A stretch of DNA of 6,029 nucleotides. Origin: CAZRDB01 sp964598695 (GTDB lineage: Bacteria > Armatimonadota > Zipacnadia > UBA1398). Every line of letters starts with the position of its first letter. The stretch's first letter is position 1. The stretch is from positions 1-6,029 of the forward strand of contig CAZRDB010000253.1 of NCBI GenBank assembly GCA_964598695.1, given 5' to 3'. The notes under the pieces are model-generated. The model was not told the origin of the DNA. It saw only the letters and a list, made by a program, of their open reading frames with translations, and ran no database searches. Both the position numbers and the translations under genes were made by a program. Below are positions 5,372 through 6,029 of the stretch, piece by piece.

Positions 5372-6029
5372 TCAGCCGGAGACCGCCTCTTCCCGTCCGG
5401 CGCCGCTCGGCGCGCCTTCCCGGGATGGCACGGTGACTTTCTGCACGCGCTCGGAGAGAACCTTCCTCTCCGGGGCCGAAAGTTCCCCCTCCCGGAACGT
5501 GACCCCGGCGAGTCGCGCGAAGCCTGAGACCAGCGCCTCCGCGGCCTCCTCCCACGTCACCGGCCGCCCCGCCGCCTCGCTCAGACTGCCCAGCGCGTCG
5601 ATCTTGGGCGAGCCGGCCCCGAGCAGCACCTCCCGCTCCCGCTCCTCGCGGGGGATCAGGGGGATCGAGCCGTGCTGGAGGAACGCCCCGGCCCGGCGGA
5701 CCTGGGCGCTCCCGACGACCTTCTTGCCACCCGCGACGGCGTCGCACTGCGCCGGGCTCTGGAAGCAGGCGACCGACGAGGCCTGGCGCGGGTGCTCGGT
5801 CCGGCGGCCGCGCGCCAGGTCGGCCTCCACCCCGAGCCGCTCGCGCAGCCCGTGGAGGATCGGCGCCGACAGCGCGCGGTAGGCAACCATCACCGAGCAC
5901 TCGGCCCCGAAGAGGGAGAGCGGCCCGGCGACGGCGTAGGTCAGCTCGTCGGCGTGGTAGATCGCCCGGCCTCCGGTCGCGCGCCGTACGACCGAGATCC
6001 CCGCGCGCGCTAGCCGCACCAGGTCGAGC
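5372..6029 (-). CDS. lipM: LipM-like octanoyltransferase / lipoate-protein ligase A family, C-terminal part
   Basis: The last 218 residues are visible; the frame stays open to the right edge and the residues before the GTG at 6019 (L-D-L) still fit the family, so the start lies outside. By family knowledge LipM moves octanoyl from acyl carrier protein to GcvH in lipoate synthesis; LplA instead attaches free lipoate using ATP. Seen: RRATGGRAIYHADELTYAV near the start, the lipoyl-binding R-R-x-T-G-G-R loop; SSVACFQSP, whose Cys lies where the LipM nucleophile is; GGKKVVGSAQVRRAG with the conserved Lys; LQHGSIPL. The Cys before F-x-x-P and the one-domain length favour LipM over LplA. The last 25 residues or so are basic and low in conservation. 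The downstream receiver gene has its own promoter, so the two may not be co-transcribed. Family sure, LipM subtype likely. Confidence 0.85.
   Translation of the reverse strand, partial: LDLVRLARAGISVVRRATGGRAIYHADELTYAVAGPLSLFGAECSVMVAYRALSAPILHGLRERLGVEADLARGRRTEHPRQASSVACFQSPAQCDAVAGGKKVVGSAQVRRAGAFLQHGSIPLIPREEREREVLLGAGSPKIDALGSLSEAAGRPVTWEEAAEALVSGFARLAGVTFREGELSAPERKVLSERVQKVTVPSREGAPSGAGREEAVSG

Noticed and set aside
1..6029. CRISPR arrays, tRNAs, insertion sequences, phage or toxin-antitoxin genes
   Set aside because: No regularly spaced repeats, cloverleaf sequences, transposase motifs or small paired genes were found on reading both strands.

Overview
This is a GC-rich (about 70 percent by eye), densely coded bacterial window holding seven protein genes and almost no free intergenic space. 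The organism cannot be named from the sequence. The mix of a secreted heparinase II/III-type enzyme, a GC-rich KDG kinase, a beta-propeller lipoprotein and a LipM-like octanoyltransferase would suit an environmental polysaccharide degrader such as an Armatimonadota-, Planctomycetota- or Acidobacteriota-like lineage. That is inference only.

Left block (1-2209, minus strand, transcribed leftwards): a tight three-gene operon. The order is a cyclase-family metal hydrolase (PF04199 type), then a PfkB-family 2-keto-3-deoxygluconate kinase that overlaps it by 4 bases, then, 16 bases further on, a secreted heparinase II/III-family protein that runs off the left edge. KDG kinase plus a polysaccharide lyase-type enzyme points to uptake and breakdown of a uronic-acid polymer: the lyase makes unsaturated uronates, these become KDG, and the kinase makes KDPG. 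The cyclase-family protein is the unassigned member and may act on a ring or lactone intermediate.

Middle (2232-3692, plus strand): a divergent lipoprotein gene with a clear lipobox, a beta-rich ZU5-like N-terminal region and a C-terminal beta-propeller with PD40/TolB-like blades. Its start lies only 22 bases from the cyclase start, or closer, so the promoters of both genes must lie inside the neighbouring coding sequence.

Right block (3717-6029, minus strand): a GHMP-superfamily small-molecule kinase, a stand-alone CheY-like receiver protein with a recognisable sigma70-type promoter, and the C-terminal 218 residues of a LipM-like octanoyltransferase entering from the right edge. Between the receiver gene and the GHMP kinase lies a long RNA hairpin with a CUUG tetraloop. 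Its G-U pairs make it stable only as the minus-strand transcript. It looks like a terminator or attenuator.

No tRNA, rRNA, CRISPR array, insertion sequence or phage gene was seen, and no stretch over 300 bases lacks a gene.
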